NCBI GenBank assembly: GCA_003427395.1
Contig: BFEA01000047.1
Location: 958,787 to 980,473 of the forward strand
Origin: Chara braunii
Lineage: Eukaryota > Streptophyta > Charophyceae > Charales > Characeae
Direction of reading: 5' to 3'
DNA: 21,687 bases
Both the position numbers and the translations under genes were made by a program. The notes under the pieces are model-generated. The model was not told the origin of the DNA. It searched no databases and worked only from the letters and a program-made list of their open reading frames with translations. Of the stretch, positions 1-9,130 are shown piece after piece. Each line of letters starts with the position of its first letter. Position 1 is the first letter of the stretch.

Positions 1-1425
1 TGTGGACAGACGTATCGCGTACCTTTCATAGGTACCACTGCGACACCATGCCCCGATCCTCCTCCCCCGGAGCCTTCAGTGCCCACACTATCTCCATCTA
101 TCACTGTCACCTCGCCTCGGCAATTCGCTCACTTCATTCGACAGGACGACGTCACCTTCTTTATGGTGGACGTGACGGATCTCTTACACTATGATCCACT
201 CTGTCCCGACGCCGAGCTCATCCCTCTGGAGCCAGATCCTCCCTCTATCTCCATGGCTCCCATCTCTACTTCTGTCCCTCCGCCGTCCGTCGAGTCCACC
301 CCGCCGTCGCGCGCTGACGTTGACGCTGAGGAACTCGCACAATATATGGCTAACCTGGAGCCCGCAGTTCGTGACCTCATCCGAGAGTACCACGACGTTT
401 TCCCATCGTCGTTCTCGTACGCCGGCATCCCACCGATGCGTGACGTCGAGCACTCCATTCAGCTTGTGGCTGACTATTGTGTTCACCACCAGGCACCCTA
501 CAGACTCTCGATCCCCGAGGCCACCAAACTCAAGCGTCAGCTTGAGGAGCTCCTGAGACTGGGTTTCATTAAACCCAGCAACTCCCCGTGGGGTGCACCC
601 GTCCTCTTTGCTCGCAAAGCGGATGGAACTCTCTGTCTCTGCATCGACTATCGCGGTCTCAACCGCTACACGGTTAAGAACAGCTACCCCATGCCTCGTT
701 CCGATGAGCTGTTCGACCGCCTAGCAGGCAACCGCTTCTTTACAAAGATTGATCTTCGTAGCGGTTACCATCAGATTCTCGTTGCTGCAGCCGACCAGCC
801 GAAGACTGCGTTCCGATCGCGATTCGGCCACTACGAGTTCACAGTGATGCCATTCGGCCTCACCAATGCACCCGCCACCTTTCAGAGGGCGATGAACGAC
901 ATCTTCAGGGACATCCTGGAGCAGTACGTTCTCGTCTACCTCGACGATATCCTGGTCTACAGTCGTACCCTTGAGGAGCACCTCAGACACCTCCGCGACG
1001 TCCTTGACTGCTTGCGCAGACATGGCTTCTACGCCAAGCTGAGCAAGTGCCGCTTTGCCCAGCACAAAGTAAATTTCTTAGGACACTACGTGTCTGACCA
1101 GGGTCTCTACATGGACGACGCGAAGATCACTGCTATTGCGGAGTGGCCCGCCCCCACATCCGCCAAGCAGCTTCGTAGCTTCCTAGGCCTGACCAGCTAC
1201 TATAGTAACTTCATCCGGGGATACGCTAGGTATTCCTACGTCCTTACCTCCACCCTCCTCCGGAAGAACCCACCCTTGGCATGGACACCCCTCCACGAGG
1301 ACGCCTTCCACGCCCTCAAGAAGGCGGTGACATGCGCACCGGTTCTTCACCTACCCGATTTTGATCGCCCTTTTATCCTTACCACCGATGCGTCAGACTT
1401 TGTTGTAGGAGCAGTGCTTTCTCAG

Positions 1426-1602
1426 GTCTTCCCCTCCTCTCCTGATTCCTCTCATCCTCGTATCCCTTACTTCCCACCACTTACCCCTCACTTGACCATT
1501 CTATTGACTGACGCCTACTCGTCTACTCGTCCAGCTACTGACGAGCCCTCTATTGACCATTCTCCTACCATCGCCGAGGACGGCACTGTCGAGTCTCGCT
1601 AA
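1426..1602 (+). other. Pro/Ser/Thr-rich insertion in RNase H, ending in TAA
   Basis: After VGAVLSQ (RNase H strand 1) most Ty3 elements run within ~10 residues into the HPIAFxSRxL motif. Here about 58 residues rich in Pro, Ser and Thr intervene, then TAA, then GDCPIAFYSRQL. The frame is kept on both sides. It may be a family-specific insertion. The stop is plausibly CAA to TAA by one transition. Nothing here resembles a known domain. Confidence 0.6.
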
Positions 1603-2138
1603 GGTGATTGTCCGATAGCCTTCTACTCCCGTCAGCTCCTGCTCGCCGAGATAAACTACACTGTTGATGAACGTGAGGTTATCGCAGTAGTTTATGCCGC
1701 TCGGCACTGGCGTCACTACCTGCACGGGGCACCATTCACAGTGCGCACAGACAACTCTGTTGTCCAGGCTTTTCTGACAAAGCCGAAGCTCACTCCTCGA
1801 CAGGCTCGCTGGTGGCGCGACCTATCCGAGTTTAGTTTCACCACTGAGCACATCAAGGGTGAGACTAATCGGGTCGCAGATGCCTTATCCCGACGCCCTA
1901 ACCACGACCAGGAGCACATCCAGCTCTCTTCCATCTCGGTCACCGCTGTCCACCACTCGGTGATCGACGAGTTTCGCACTCAGTACCGCCACTGCCCCGA
2001 CTATCGCGACATCCACGCGACCCTTCAGAGCGGTAAGACTGTCCCGAACTACTCTCTCGGGGACAACGGTCTTGTGTACTGGCACGGTTCACAGGGCACC
2101 AGAGAGCCCCGTATTTGCGTTCCCTCCACTGGACAGCT

Positions 2139-2142
2139 ACGT
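2139..2142. repeat. ACGT target-site copy, left of the 4.2-kb insert
   Basis: ACGT at 2139-2142 recurs at 6349-6352, directly outside a TGT...ACA-bounded insert. Extending one base gives TACGT versus AACGT, so a 5-bp duplication with one change is also possible. ACGT is palindromic and short, so the frame continuity of pol across the insert is the stronger evidence. Confidence 0.65.
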
Positions 2143-2144
2143 TG

Positions 2145-2174
2145 TCAGGCGGCCACAAGCAGTGCGCCGCCTGA
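2145..2174. repeat. Terminal hairpin of the 4.2-kb insert
   Basis: TCAGGCGG (2145-2152) and its exact reverse complement CCGCCTGA (2167-2174) form an 8-bp stem with a 14-nt loop, two bases inside the left end of the insert. Seen directly; function unknown. Confidence 0.6.
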
Positions 2175-2439
2175 GATCTGCAGTTTTGGGACTTAGGCTT
2201 AGGGACAAATCCGTGTTTTGATGGTAGTCCCGTATGACCAGGCAGCAAAAATTAAGGGAACTCAGGGCACCCCTGATTTTGGACGCACTGAGCCTTATGA
2301 GTAACCCTCAAAGATGGCGAGATGGGTGGCCGCACTCGACATGTCTAGGGACTGTCATTTCTGACCGTTTAGAGGGTTAGACCCGCATTGGCCTACCGCG
2401 GAGAGGCATCAAGGGAGTTGACCTCGCCGCAACGTTTTT

Positions 2440-2800
2440 GCAGTATATGACCGGGGCGAAATGGGGCCTCAAATTTTTGTCTATTTTTAGTACCGTAATT
2501 AAATATGGGAAGAGGGAATAAGACCAGTAGGGGAGAAGGGAAAAACATAATATCCCTTAATTCCTTTATTTTTAATGGCATTAAATTCAAGCGGGAATAC
2601 CCTTGTTATTTTATGTTCCCGGCAANGAAATTAAAAACATAGAAAAAGATTAAAAATGGTAAAAGAGAAAAGAAACAAAAGGAATGCGGCCATTTATTTA
2701 AATTTTCTCGGAATTTAATTTTGGGGAACTTACAGTTAATTTATTATTTCCGGCAATAGAATTAAGGAAAGGGAAAAATGATGAAAAACGATGGAAGGGA
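2440..2800. other. AT-rich stretch with a degenerate internal repeat, no gene
   Basis: A purine/AT-rich segment inside the 4.2-kb insert. A motif around CCGGCAA followed by GAAATTAA and A-rich sequence appears near 2610-2660 and again, diverged, near 2745-2805. One N at 2626. I see no coding or RNA feature here. Confidence 0.4.
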
Positions 2801-3090
2801 CGGGAACCCATGACCATTGGGAGATTGGCCTAATTTCGCCTCGATTACCCGCCATCAGCTCTAACTCCGGATTGATCATTTTCCCCGGATTTTAACAAGT
2901 AAACACTACTGCTGATGGTCGAGGTTTCCTGCGACGCTTTCCCTGGTGTGCTTGATTACTAACATTACCGCGGTTGATATGTTCTGAGAGCAGGAGTCGC
3001 ATGGACAGCATGGGGTGGTGCTGCCTTGGGTCGACTATGGTGTTTGGTTCGGTACGGATACGAGGGTCGTTACAGAGTGGCTGCATCCTA

Positions 3091-3660
3091 CGGTGTCTGA
3101 CGTGCTTCAGGTACAGTATGGGCCCGGTGACAGCTGTCTCACTACGGTGACTTATTTTCAGGTTTGGGACAGCTGCAGTGATTTATTCTCAGGACCGGGG
3201 CCATTACGACAGTTATTCCAGGCGGTAGTTTGTTTTCAGGTCCGGAAACGTTGCGGCATTCTATATCAGGTTCGGGACAGGTTATCATGGCATGATTGTA
3301 CGGGCTCGGCATCCGCATGGCACAACAGCCCGGTGCTGGATTTCGAGTTTGGTCAGGTTCGGTGGCATCGCGGTGTTTCGTTTCAGGTTTGGAACCTTTG
3401 GGGTAACTTATTTTCAGGACCGGGACCACTGTGACGGTTTATTTCACGTTCGAAACCTCTACGGTGATTTATTTTCAGGTCTGGGACGACTGCGGTAGTT
3501 CATTTCAGATTCAAGACCTTGGCGGCAGTTTATTCCAGGTTCGGTACCATTGTGGCAGCTTATTCTCAGGTCCGGGATCATTGCGACAGTTTACTTCAAG
3601 TTCGGTACTATTACCGCGCCACTGCATCTTGCCGTGTTCGACATGTTTCAGGTACGGTAC
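3091..3660. repeat. ~30-bp degenerate minisatellite inside the 4.2-kb insert
   Basis: Units of 30-31 bp follow one another, each roughly CGG-T-AGTTTATTTCAGG followed by TTCGGGACCACTG. The cleanest run is about 3371-3630: units start near 3371, 3401, 3432, 3462, 3493, 3523, 3553 and 3584. A more eroded run lies at 3091-3280, with a decayed patch at ~3290-3370. Because the period is near a multiple of three, several frames stay open and repeat similar peptides (YFQVW, LFSGPG); these are not genes. Unit divergence shows the array is old. Confidence 0.8.
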
Positions 3661-4498
3661 GTCGAGCCTGTGAGACCGGTACCTTTATTTTCCTTTTCCT
3701 CCGTGGCGCGGCGGACTATTTCCTGCACACTTGCACTCCGAGAAGGCCCTGGTCGGTCAGACCATGGGACTGAAGCGGATATAGGGGAGAACAGTGAAGG
3801 GAAGGGGATCGCATGCCAGGTGTGCCCGGCGTCAAGCTGTTGCGGAGAGCAAGTAAGCTCAGGGTGGGGGCATCAGGGTGAGAGGGTTACGCCGAGAGTG
3901 AGGGGAGAGCTGGGGGCGAACAAGGTGTTCCCACGACAGCGAGCATGGGGCAGACGCCTGGACGCTCGAGCGGTTACTCCGCGTGAGAAGGGAGTGACAA
4001 GTGAGGGAAGCATGCACGGTGTGGGGGGGACATGCAACGGGAGAAGACAGTTGGCAAGCGGACAGATGCATGCTAGGCGTACGCTGCCCCCCCCCCATCC
4101 AACGGAACAACTCGATTTGGTATAGAGGAAGGCGACGAGCTGCGTCGAGGGGGAGACACGGACTGAGAATAGCAGGGGACGCGCCAGGCGTTCGCGGCCC
4201 ACATTGCCGTCTGTATTCGACCTGGTTGGGAGGTATGGTGAGCGAGGTGTAAGGAATCCACACTCGCTCAACAGATGGGAGACGGCTTAAAACGGGCTGA
4301 AGGCATCAGGGTGGACCAAGAGGGAATACGCGCATATCGGGTGTGAGGGGAAGGCAGAGAGATCGGGTGCCAGGCGTTCTGAAGGCGGAGGAGGTTCAAC
4401 CACGCGGACAACCCCATAGACGGTATTCGAGGCAGGAAGGGGGGGAGCAAACTTCACCTAAGAGTGGATAAGGAAACGTTGCGCGATTGTCACCTACG
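3661..4498. other. Purine-rich stretch of the 4.2-kb insert, no gene recognised
   Basis: Mostly G/A-rich on the plus strand with a C run at 4087-4095. Open frames on both strands (for example 3859-4263 reverse) have no recognisable motif and strongly skewed composition, so I do not call them genes. This is probably U3-like or spacer DNA of the insert. Confidence 0.4.
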
Positions 4499-4775
4499 AA
4501 TCCGTCCTCGAAAACGGGCAGATACATTCGATTTTCTGGGCTTGATCTGCCTGCCTCTTCGTTGTGTGACTGAGAGCGCCAATCTGCCCTTAAAAGCGGG
4601 CGGATGCATGCATGATCTGCGCAATTAAATGCAGTGAAAAATCTGTCCTCGAAAGCGGGCGGGTACATTCGGATACTTGAGCTTGATCATCCCGTTCAAT
4701 TGCTGCACAACTGTGATCATAAACCTGCCCTCGAAAGCACGTGGGAACGTTTAGATACTTGAGCTCGATCTGCAT
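4499..4775. repeat. Four-unit ~80-bp tandem repeat inside the 4.2-kb insert
   Basis: Units start at 4499, 4581, 4640 and 4721 with AATCTGTCCTCGAAAGCGGG-like heads, followed in three of four by a (T)ACATTCG or AACGTTTAG segment and GCTTGATC or GCTCGATC. Spacings are 82, 59 and 81 bp, so the second unit has lost ~22 bp. Clearly diverged units. Confidence 0.7.
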
Positions 4776-6348
4776 GGGGTCGGTGAGGAAGAGCGAAAGT
4801 GAGGACCACGGGGAGTGAGGAAAGATGTCGGCGTAAAGGGGGCGGACTGAATTTTGACCTTTATTAGTTCGTGCTTCTGGGCTTGTTCACGTCCAAGTAC
4901 ATTCGGATTCGGGTCTGAGAAATGCCACGGTGAGCTAACCATGATCGCTGATGAAGCGACCACTCTCCCGTAGGTAAGGGGGAAAAAAAAAATGTTCCCG
5001 CTGTCCACGGGAAAGACTGATTTGTTATTGCTATTGGCGGTATCGACCGATCTTCCTAAAGCGAAGATCAGTTATTTACGCCGCTACTTGTATCATGCAG
5101 TCTTAATGTTAAAAAGATGATCGCTATAGCCGCTGGCGGTTCCATTCAGTTTTGTTGACATGGAGAACAAATACGTTGATCACTAGCTGTATCATTCAAT
5201 CACGTTGATGTAAAAATTGTTCTTTCTGGATCTACCGCTTTTGGTGAGAACAGACACACGAGAACAGTCATTGATGAGAGAACCGAACGTATCTGCCACT
5301 GGTATGAACAACTGATCCTGAGAAAGGCGTCATTGGGGATCAACCACTCTTGGAGCGGAGAACTCCAGCTACTTCCGTTGTTGAAGGGGCCGCCCTTTTT
5401 TTTTTAAGAAAACGATCAGCAGTGACAAAGGGCATACGAGTCTACGACAGGCTGTTGTCTGATTGGCAGATCTTTCCACTTTGAGGGGCATCAGTTGAAA
5501 TTTGCTTTCATTTCTGAAAGGTGTCAGCACCTTCAGGGATGTGAGCGAATAGCCCTTTGAGTGTATGGTACTTTACACAGGGGGAGACTTTGTCGGTTCT
5601 CTGCAGATATGATATGAGACAGGTACGTTGAATCTGAAGTGAAACAGATGTGGGTGAAACCAAGAAAGAGTCGCAGCTTCGTAGAGGGTAAGGGGGGAGT
5701 GAGATAAAAAATTAAAAAGAGAGAGCTTACGGCAAAGGACGGATAGAGACGAAGACGGTAGCTAAACTTTCTCCCTTTTTATTTGTTTATTTTCTATATC
5801 GTGAACAGAGTTTGAGCTGACGTGAGACTACCTCCTTCCATCTCATCGAATCAGGCTTTGTCCTGTTTCGCTGCTGCTCTCGCTGATAATGATGAGTAGG
5901 CACTTGTTTCTATTTGTGACTGGTCCCGCTGATCATGATAAGTAGGCGCACGTTTTCACTTGACGATGTGTGACTTGATCTCAATGAACGCGGCTTGTTT
6001 TTGCTTGGTGTCGTTTTCGTTGAAGAAGACTTTTGTTTCGGAACTGCTGAGTTTGCTGATCTCGGTAAATAGTGTCTTGAATTCACTTCCAGTCGTTTGT
6101 TACTAATTACAGTGAATAAGGTCTTGTATCGAATTGCGGTTTGTTTTGTGAGTCGCTGGGATCAAGTGTGTTTGAGGCTCACAAAAACTGTCTTTCTTTG
6201 CGTCCTTGAGACGCAACGAAACGGGCGTTCCAAACCCCGTACACCCCGCTGGTCGCTGAGGACCTCGGAAGTGGGCGCAGCGAGTGACAGGCGCTGTTGC
6301 CTTTGGCTTCAGCGATCAACGGGCGACCCCTTCCCGGGTTTCCTCACA
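4776..6348. other. Right part of the 4.2-kb insert, no gene recognised
   Basis: No convincing open frame. Minor features are a T-run at ~5394-5405 and a two-unit repeat of about 46 bp (CGCTGATAATGATGAGTAGG at 5881, diverged copy at 5927). The last ~100 bp are GC-richer and end CCTCACA at 6348. If the insert is an LTR, this end would hold R/U5 or U3 depending on orientation, which I cannot decide. Confidence 0.45.
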
Positions 6349-6352
6349 ACGT
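6349..6352. repeat. ACGT target-site copy, right of the 4.2-kb insert
   Basis: Matches ACGT at 2139-2142. The chromovirus integrase frame resumes with the codons CGT ATC CGA immediately at 6350. Confidence 0.65.
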
Positions 6353-7843
6353 ATCCGAGCAGTAGCAGAGTTCAATGACCAGGCAGCCGCCGGTCATATG
6401 GGCTTCCACAAGACGTTGGCTCGTGTGAGCCGCCTGTACGTCTGGCCGAAGCGCAAGGATTTTGTGAAGGACTACGTCGCAGAGTGTCCCACCTGTCAGG
6501 AGGTGAACAGTGGGAACCACTTGCCTTATGGTTTGCTCCAGCCTCTTCCTATCCCTAAGGGTCGTTGGCAGTCCATCTTGATGGACTTCATCGGTCCCCT
6601 TCGTCCTCCGACCCCTCGCGGTCATGATGCTATCCTGGTCGTCGTCGACCGCTTCACGAAGCGTGCACGCTTTGTTCCGTGCCGCTATGCCATCAGTGCA
6701 CGTGAGGTCGCCGACATCGTGTTTGACCGAGTCGTGCGTGACCACGGCTTACCTCTGAGCATCATATCTGACCGTGACCCGCGCTTTACCAGCCGATTTT
6801 GGCGACGGCTCCACGAGGTGTACGGCACTCAACTCCGCTTTTCCTCGTCTTACCATCCTCAGACTGATGGTCAGACCGAGATCACGAACAAGACTCTCGG
6901 AGATATTCTCCGAAAGATTGTTCGTGATGACCAGCAGTGGGATCTTCATCTTGCCCACGCGGAGATAGCCTACAACCACGCCGTCTCGCCAGCCACGGGG
7001 ATGTCGCCTTACTATTGCGACCTCGGCTATCACCCTCGTGTTCCCGCGGACTTCGTTCGACCGTCCCAGCTGCATCCCGACACGAGTTGTCCCGCTCTGG
7101 ACGATTGGGTTGCACACATGACGTCGATCATGAAGACCGCACATGAGCACATAGCCGCTTTCCAGACTCGCATGGCAGCACGTGCGAACCGATCGAGGAT
7201 GGATCATCCATTCAAAGTCGGTGATGATGTGTTTATCGACATCCGCCACTTACAGCTCGAAGTGGACACGCTTCGCAAGTTTCGGCGTCGCTTCTTTGGC
7301 CCATGCCGCATCCTCCAGGTCATCGGTTCTGATACGGCATCTAGCCCGGTCAGCTTCCGTGTGAAGCTGCCCGACTACCTACGCCAGGCTCGTGTGCACG
7401 ATGTCTACCACGTCTCGTTACTGCGTCCTTACCGCAGACCGTCTGAGCGTTTCGTCGGACGACCATACGAGCGCCCTCCACCCATCATTGTGGACAGTCA
7501 CGAGGAGTTCCTCGTTTCATACATCATTGGTCGCCGAGTCACCGACGACAACCCTCCCCATGTCGAGTATCTCGTACGTTGGAAGGGTTACCCTGATGAG
7601 GAGGCTACCTGGGAGCCCCTCGAGCACTTGCAGCACGCTCGCATGTTGGTGCGTGCTTATGACCGTGTTCATCGTGTTGGGTTCACTGCTCCTCCTCAGC
7701 CCACTGACCCTCCTCCTTCTCCCCCGNCTGAGGAGACCGCTGAAGTCGAGCCTGCTCCATCTGAGGCAGACCTTCAGCAGCAGCCGGATGCTTCTGAGCG
7801 TCCAAAACGCACTCGTCGTCGTCCTGCTCGATACGACGATTGA
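6349..7843 (+). pseudogene. Ty3/gypsy pol, integrase and chromodomain part
   Basis: About 497 codons ending in TGA at 7841-7843. Order: integrase zinc-binding region (AAGHMGFHKT, His 6395-6397, and CPTC, Cys 6485 and 6494); catalytic core with Asp in MDFIG (6584), Asp in SDRD (6770) and Glu in QTEITN (6878), giving D-x35-E; integrase C-terminal region; chromodomain (about 7496-7680, YIIGRR through VEYLVRWKGY and ATWEPLEHL); and a basic, Pro-rich tail (RPKRTRRRPARYDD). The chromodomain in chromoviruses reads histone marks and biases insertion. Odd point: the usual first His of the HHCC finger is Asn here (6374-6376, EFNDQ), which may weaken zinc binding. N at 7727 gives one unknown residue. 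It is a pseudogene only because it is cut off from RT/RNase H by the nested insert; upstream codons to 6284 belong to the insert. Confidence 0.93.
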
Positions 7844-8715
7844 CTCTGACTTAACTTCCCACGTCCTTGACTTCTCAGTACTCCATCCACTCCAGTTTTG
7901 CTACTTCGGCTCGTCGACGTTGCGACTCTTCCTCGACGACATTCCGGACTTCTCATCGTGGCCGTCATCGCCAGCTTCATGGACTTCGTCACGATCAGCT
8001 CTGCCTACTTCAGACGTCGCCACTCTCTTACCACTTTACCCTGTACAGTACCCTGCTTGTGTCGCATGATGGTCTCCCTTTAGCCGGGTTCCTCTGAGTT
8101 GGNCTCTNCCTTGGTATACGCATAGGCATCGGGACCGTAGCGTTGCCCTGGCTTCCCATCTTACGGATCTAGCTCCGACTTCCCTCACTTTAGGAGTCAT
8201 CGGCATGATTCCCTTACCCATCATCTTTCTACCCTTCGCCGGTCCTCACGCCCTAGTTAGGAAGCCCCGCATGCTTCATCTAGGTGCGCCCAGTATACCA
8301 GGCTCCCTTGTTCCCTTGCATGGTCGACCCTCCATAGCGGTCACCCCTTAGTCGAGCATTACTCGCCCTTATGGTCTATCTGTTAGGGTCATTGGTTCTG
8401 TTCGCTCCCAGTTCCCTACCCTCATTGAGCCTGATGACATGTGTTTTCCCCTGTCACTATGTGTGGATGGCCTTAGGAGTTTTCGACCCGTAGGCTGCAT
8501 TCGCCACCCTCAGAGACCATCCCACCCTTTGGTTTGCGACACACTTCTCATGTGACATATGGTTGTCTTGTTGATTGCTTTGTTGCTCTCAGACTGAGGC
8601 TACTGCCTCCGACATTTATAGGATTTAGTTGTTCTTATGACTTATACACTAGTCGGTTGTTACCAGGCTGAGGCTAGTGCCTCCAACATTCAAGAATTTA
8701 GTTGTCACTACTTTC

Positions 8716-8823
8716 TGCTTTCCTAGGACATGTATGCTAGTTAGTTGTTTTTGCTTTCCTAGGACATGTATGTTAGTTAGTTGCTTCTGCTTTCACTTAG
8801 GCTGTTAGCTGTGACATTGCTGT
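8716..8823. repeat. 36-bp tandem repeat, three units
   Basis: Units start at 8716, 8752 and 8788, each beginning TGCTTTC. The first two are nearly identical (CCTAGGACATGTATG then TTAGTTAGTTG); the third is diverged after TGCTTTCACTTAGG. Lies in the chromovirus 3' non-coding tail. Confidence 0.8.
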
Positions 8824-8962
8824 TTTGTGACATTTTATATCCTAGGTTGCATCGCATGGACTCAGCATGGAGCTTGCTCCGTATCCTAGACTACTCAGGT
8901 TTTCTTTTCTTTGGTAGAGTTCCGCTTCTTGGCGGAAGCATGTTTGTATCTAGGCGATCCAT

Positions 8963-8978
8963 CACAGGCCGAGGATCG
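8963..8978 (+). promoter_or_regulatory. Candidate polypurine tract next to 3' LTR
   Basis: CACAGGCCGAGGATCG immediately precedes the LTR start at 8979. It is purine-rich though interrupted by C and T. Position, not purity, suggests it primes plus-strand DNA synthesis. Confidence 0.4.
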
Positions 8979-8998
8979 TGTAGCGGACCTCGGGTTAG

Positions 8999-9033
8999 CC
9001 TGTGAGACCAACCCCTTGGCCTGTTCTCACAGG
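8999..9033. repeat. LTR hairpin 1
   Basis: CCTGTGAGA (8999-9007) pairs perfectly with TCTCACAGG (9025-9033), loop 17 nt. Seen directly. Confidence 0.75.
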
Positions 9034-9063
9034 CCTGTGTTGTATTCGGGGTAGGCCAGTCCA

Positions 9064-9089
9064 GGCTGGTACCTCTGTCGGTACCAGCC
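9064..9089. repeat. LTR hairpin 2
   Basis: GGCTGGTACC (9064-9073) and GGTACCAGCC (9080-9089) form a perfect 10-bp stem with a 6-nt loop. Followed by short GTCCA repeats at 9090-9104. Could be an RNA stem in the R/U5 leader or a protein-binding palindrome. Confidence 0.8.
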
Positions 9090-9114
9090 AGTCCAGTCCA
9101 GTCCCGTCAGTCCG

Positions 9115-9130
9115 CTGGGGTATACCCCAG
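9115..9130. promoter_or_regulatory. Perfect 16-bp palindrome with central TATA in the LTR
   Basis: CTGGGGTATACCCCAG is self-complementary over 16 bp. It may be a TATA element for the LTR promoter or a palindromic factor site; the sequence alone cannot separate these. Confidence 0.5.

Larger units (their letters stand above)
1..2142 (+). pseudogene. Ty3/gypsy pol, RT and RNase H part (one in-frame stop)
   Basis: This frame is open from base 1; the first GTG at 79 is not a real start, because the gene enters from outside. A linker precedes RT, which begins near EYHDVF (~388). RT motifs are the first catalytic Asp in KIDLRSGYH (751-753), MPFGLTNAPATFQ, and YLDD (937-948), followed by FLGH and the thumb/connection. 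RNase H starts with TTDASDF (Asp 1387-1389), has DEREV near 1666-1680 and RTDN (Asp 1750-1752), and ends with the tail typical before integrase (RVADALSRR, then VYW). A TAA at 1600-1602 lies in frame between RNase H strand 1 and IAFYSRQL; translation is otherwise continuous to 2142. A ~58-residue Pro/Ser/Thr-rich stretch (about 1426-1600) precedes the stop and is not usual at this place. At 2143 the coding sequence is cut by the nested insert. The enzyme would copy element RNA and degrade the RNA strand of the hybrid. Confidence 0.93.
2143..6348. mobile_element. 4206-bp non-coding insert with TGT...ACA ends (solo giant LTR or LARD-like element)
   Basis: The insert begins TGTCAGG and ends CCTCACA, giving the short imperfect inverted termini usual for LTRs, and is flanked by ACGT on both sides. 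Removing it restores the integrase frame of the host chromovirus exactly. Inside I see no RT, integrase, gag or transposase motif; the longer open frames lie in tandem repeats and read as low-complexity artefacts. I found no second copy of the TGTCAGGCGG start inside, so a full element with two recognisable LTRs is unlikely, while a single large LTR left by recombination, or a non-autonomous LARD, fits. It contains a ~30-bp minisatellite (3091-3660) and ~80-bp repeats (4499-4775). Orientation cannot be assigned. Confidence 0.7.
7844..8978 (+). other. 1.1-kb non-coding tail between pol and 3' LTR
   Basis: No gene is recognised. The open frame running over from 7392 is a shadow of pol. It contains direct repeats of ~40 bp (8592-8632 and 8666-8705, sharing CTGAGGCTA-TGCCTCC and ATTTAGTTGT) and a 36-bp tandem repeat. 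Two N bases at 8103 and 8108. Long 3' untranslated internal regions occur in some plant chromoviruses. Confidence 0.6.

Noticed and set aside
1600-1602. Programmed stop-codon readthrough in pol
   Set aside because: Possible but unsupported: Ty3 readthrough sites lie near gag/pol, not inside RNase H, and other relics here carry similar nonsense changes.
3091-3660. CRISPR-like look of 30-bp repeats
   Set aside because: The units are directly contiguous with no unique spacers, and the setting is a eukaryotic retroelement.
3015-4263. Several overlapping open frames of 60-190 codons on both strands
   Set aside because: They lie in the 30-bp repeat and purine-rich DNA, repeat the same peptide words in different frames, and have no recognised motif.
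2143-6348. Helitron
   Set aside because: There is a terminal hairpin, but no TC start or CTRR end in either orientation, and insertion is not between A and T; TGT...ACA with ACGT flanks fits an LTR better.
7392-8069. 225-codon forward frame overlapping the end of pol
   Set aside because: Shifted shadow of the integrase/chromodomain frame, Ser/Leu/Thr-rich with no motif.
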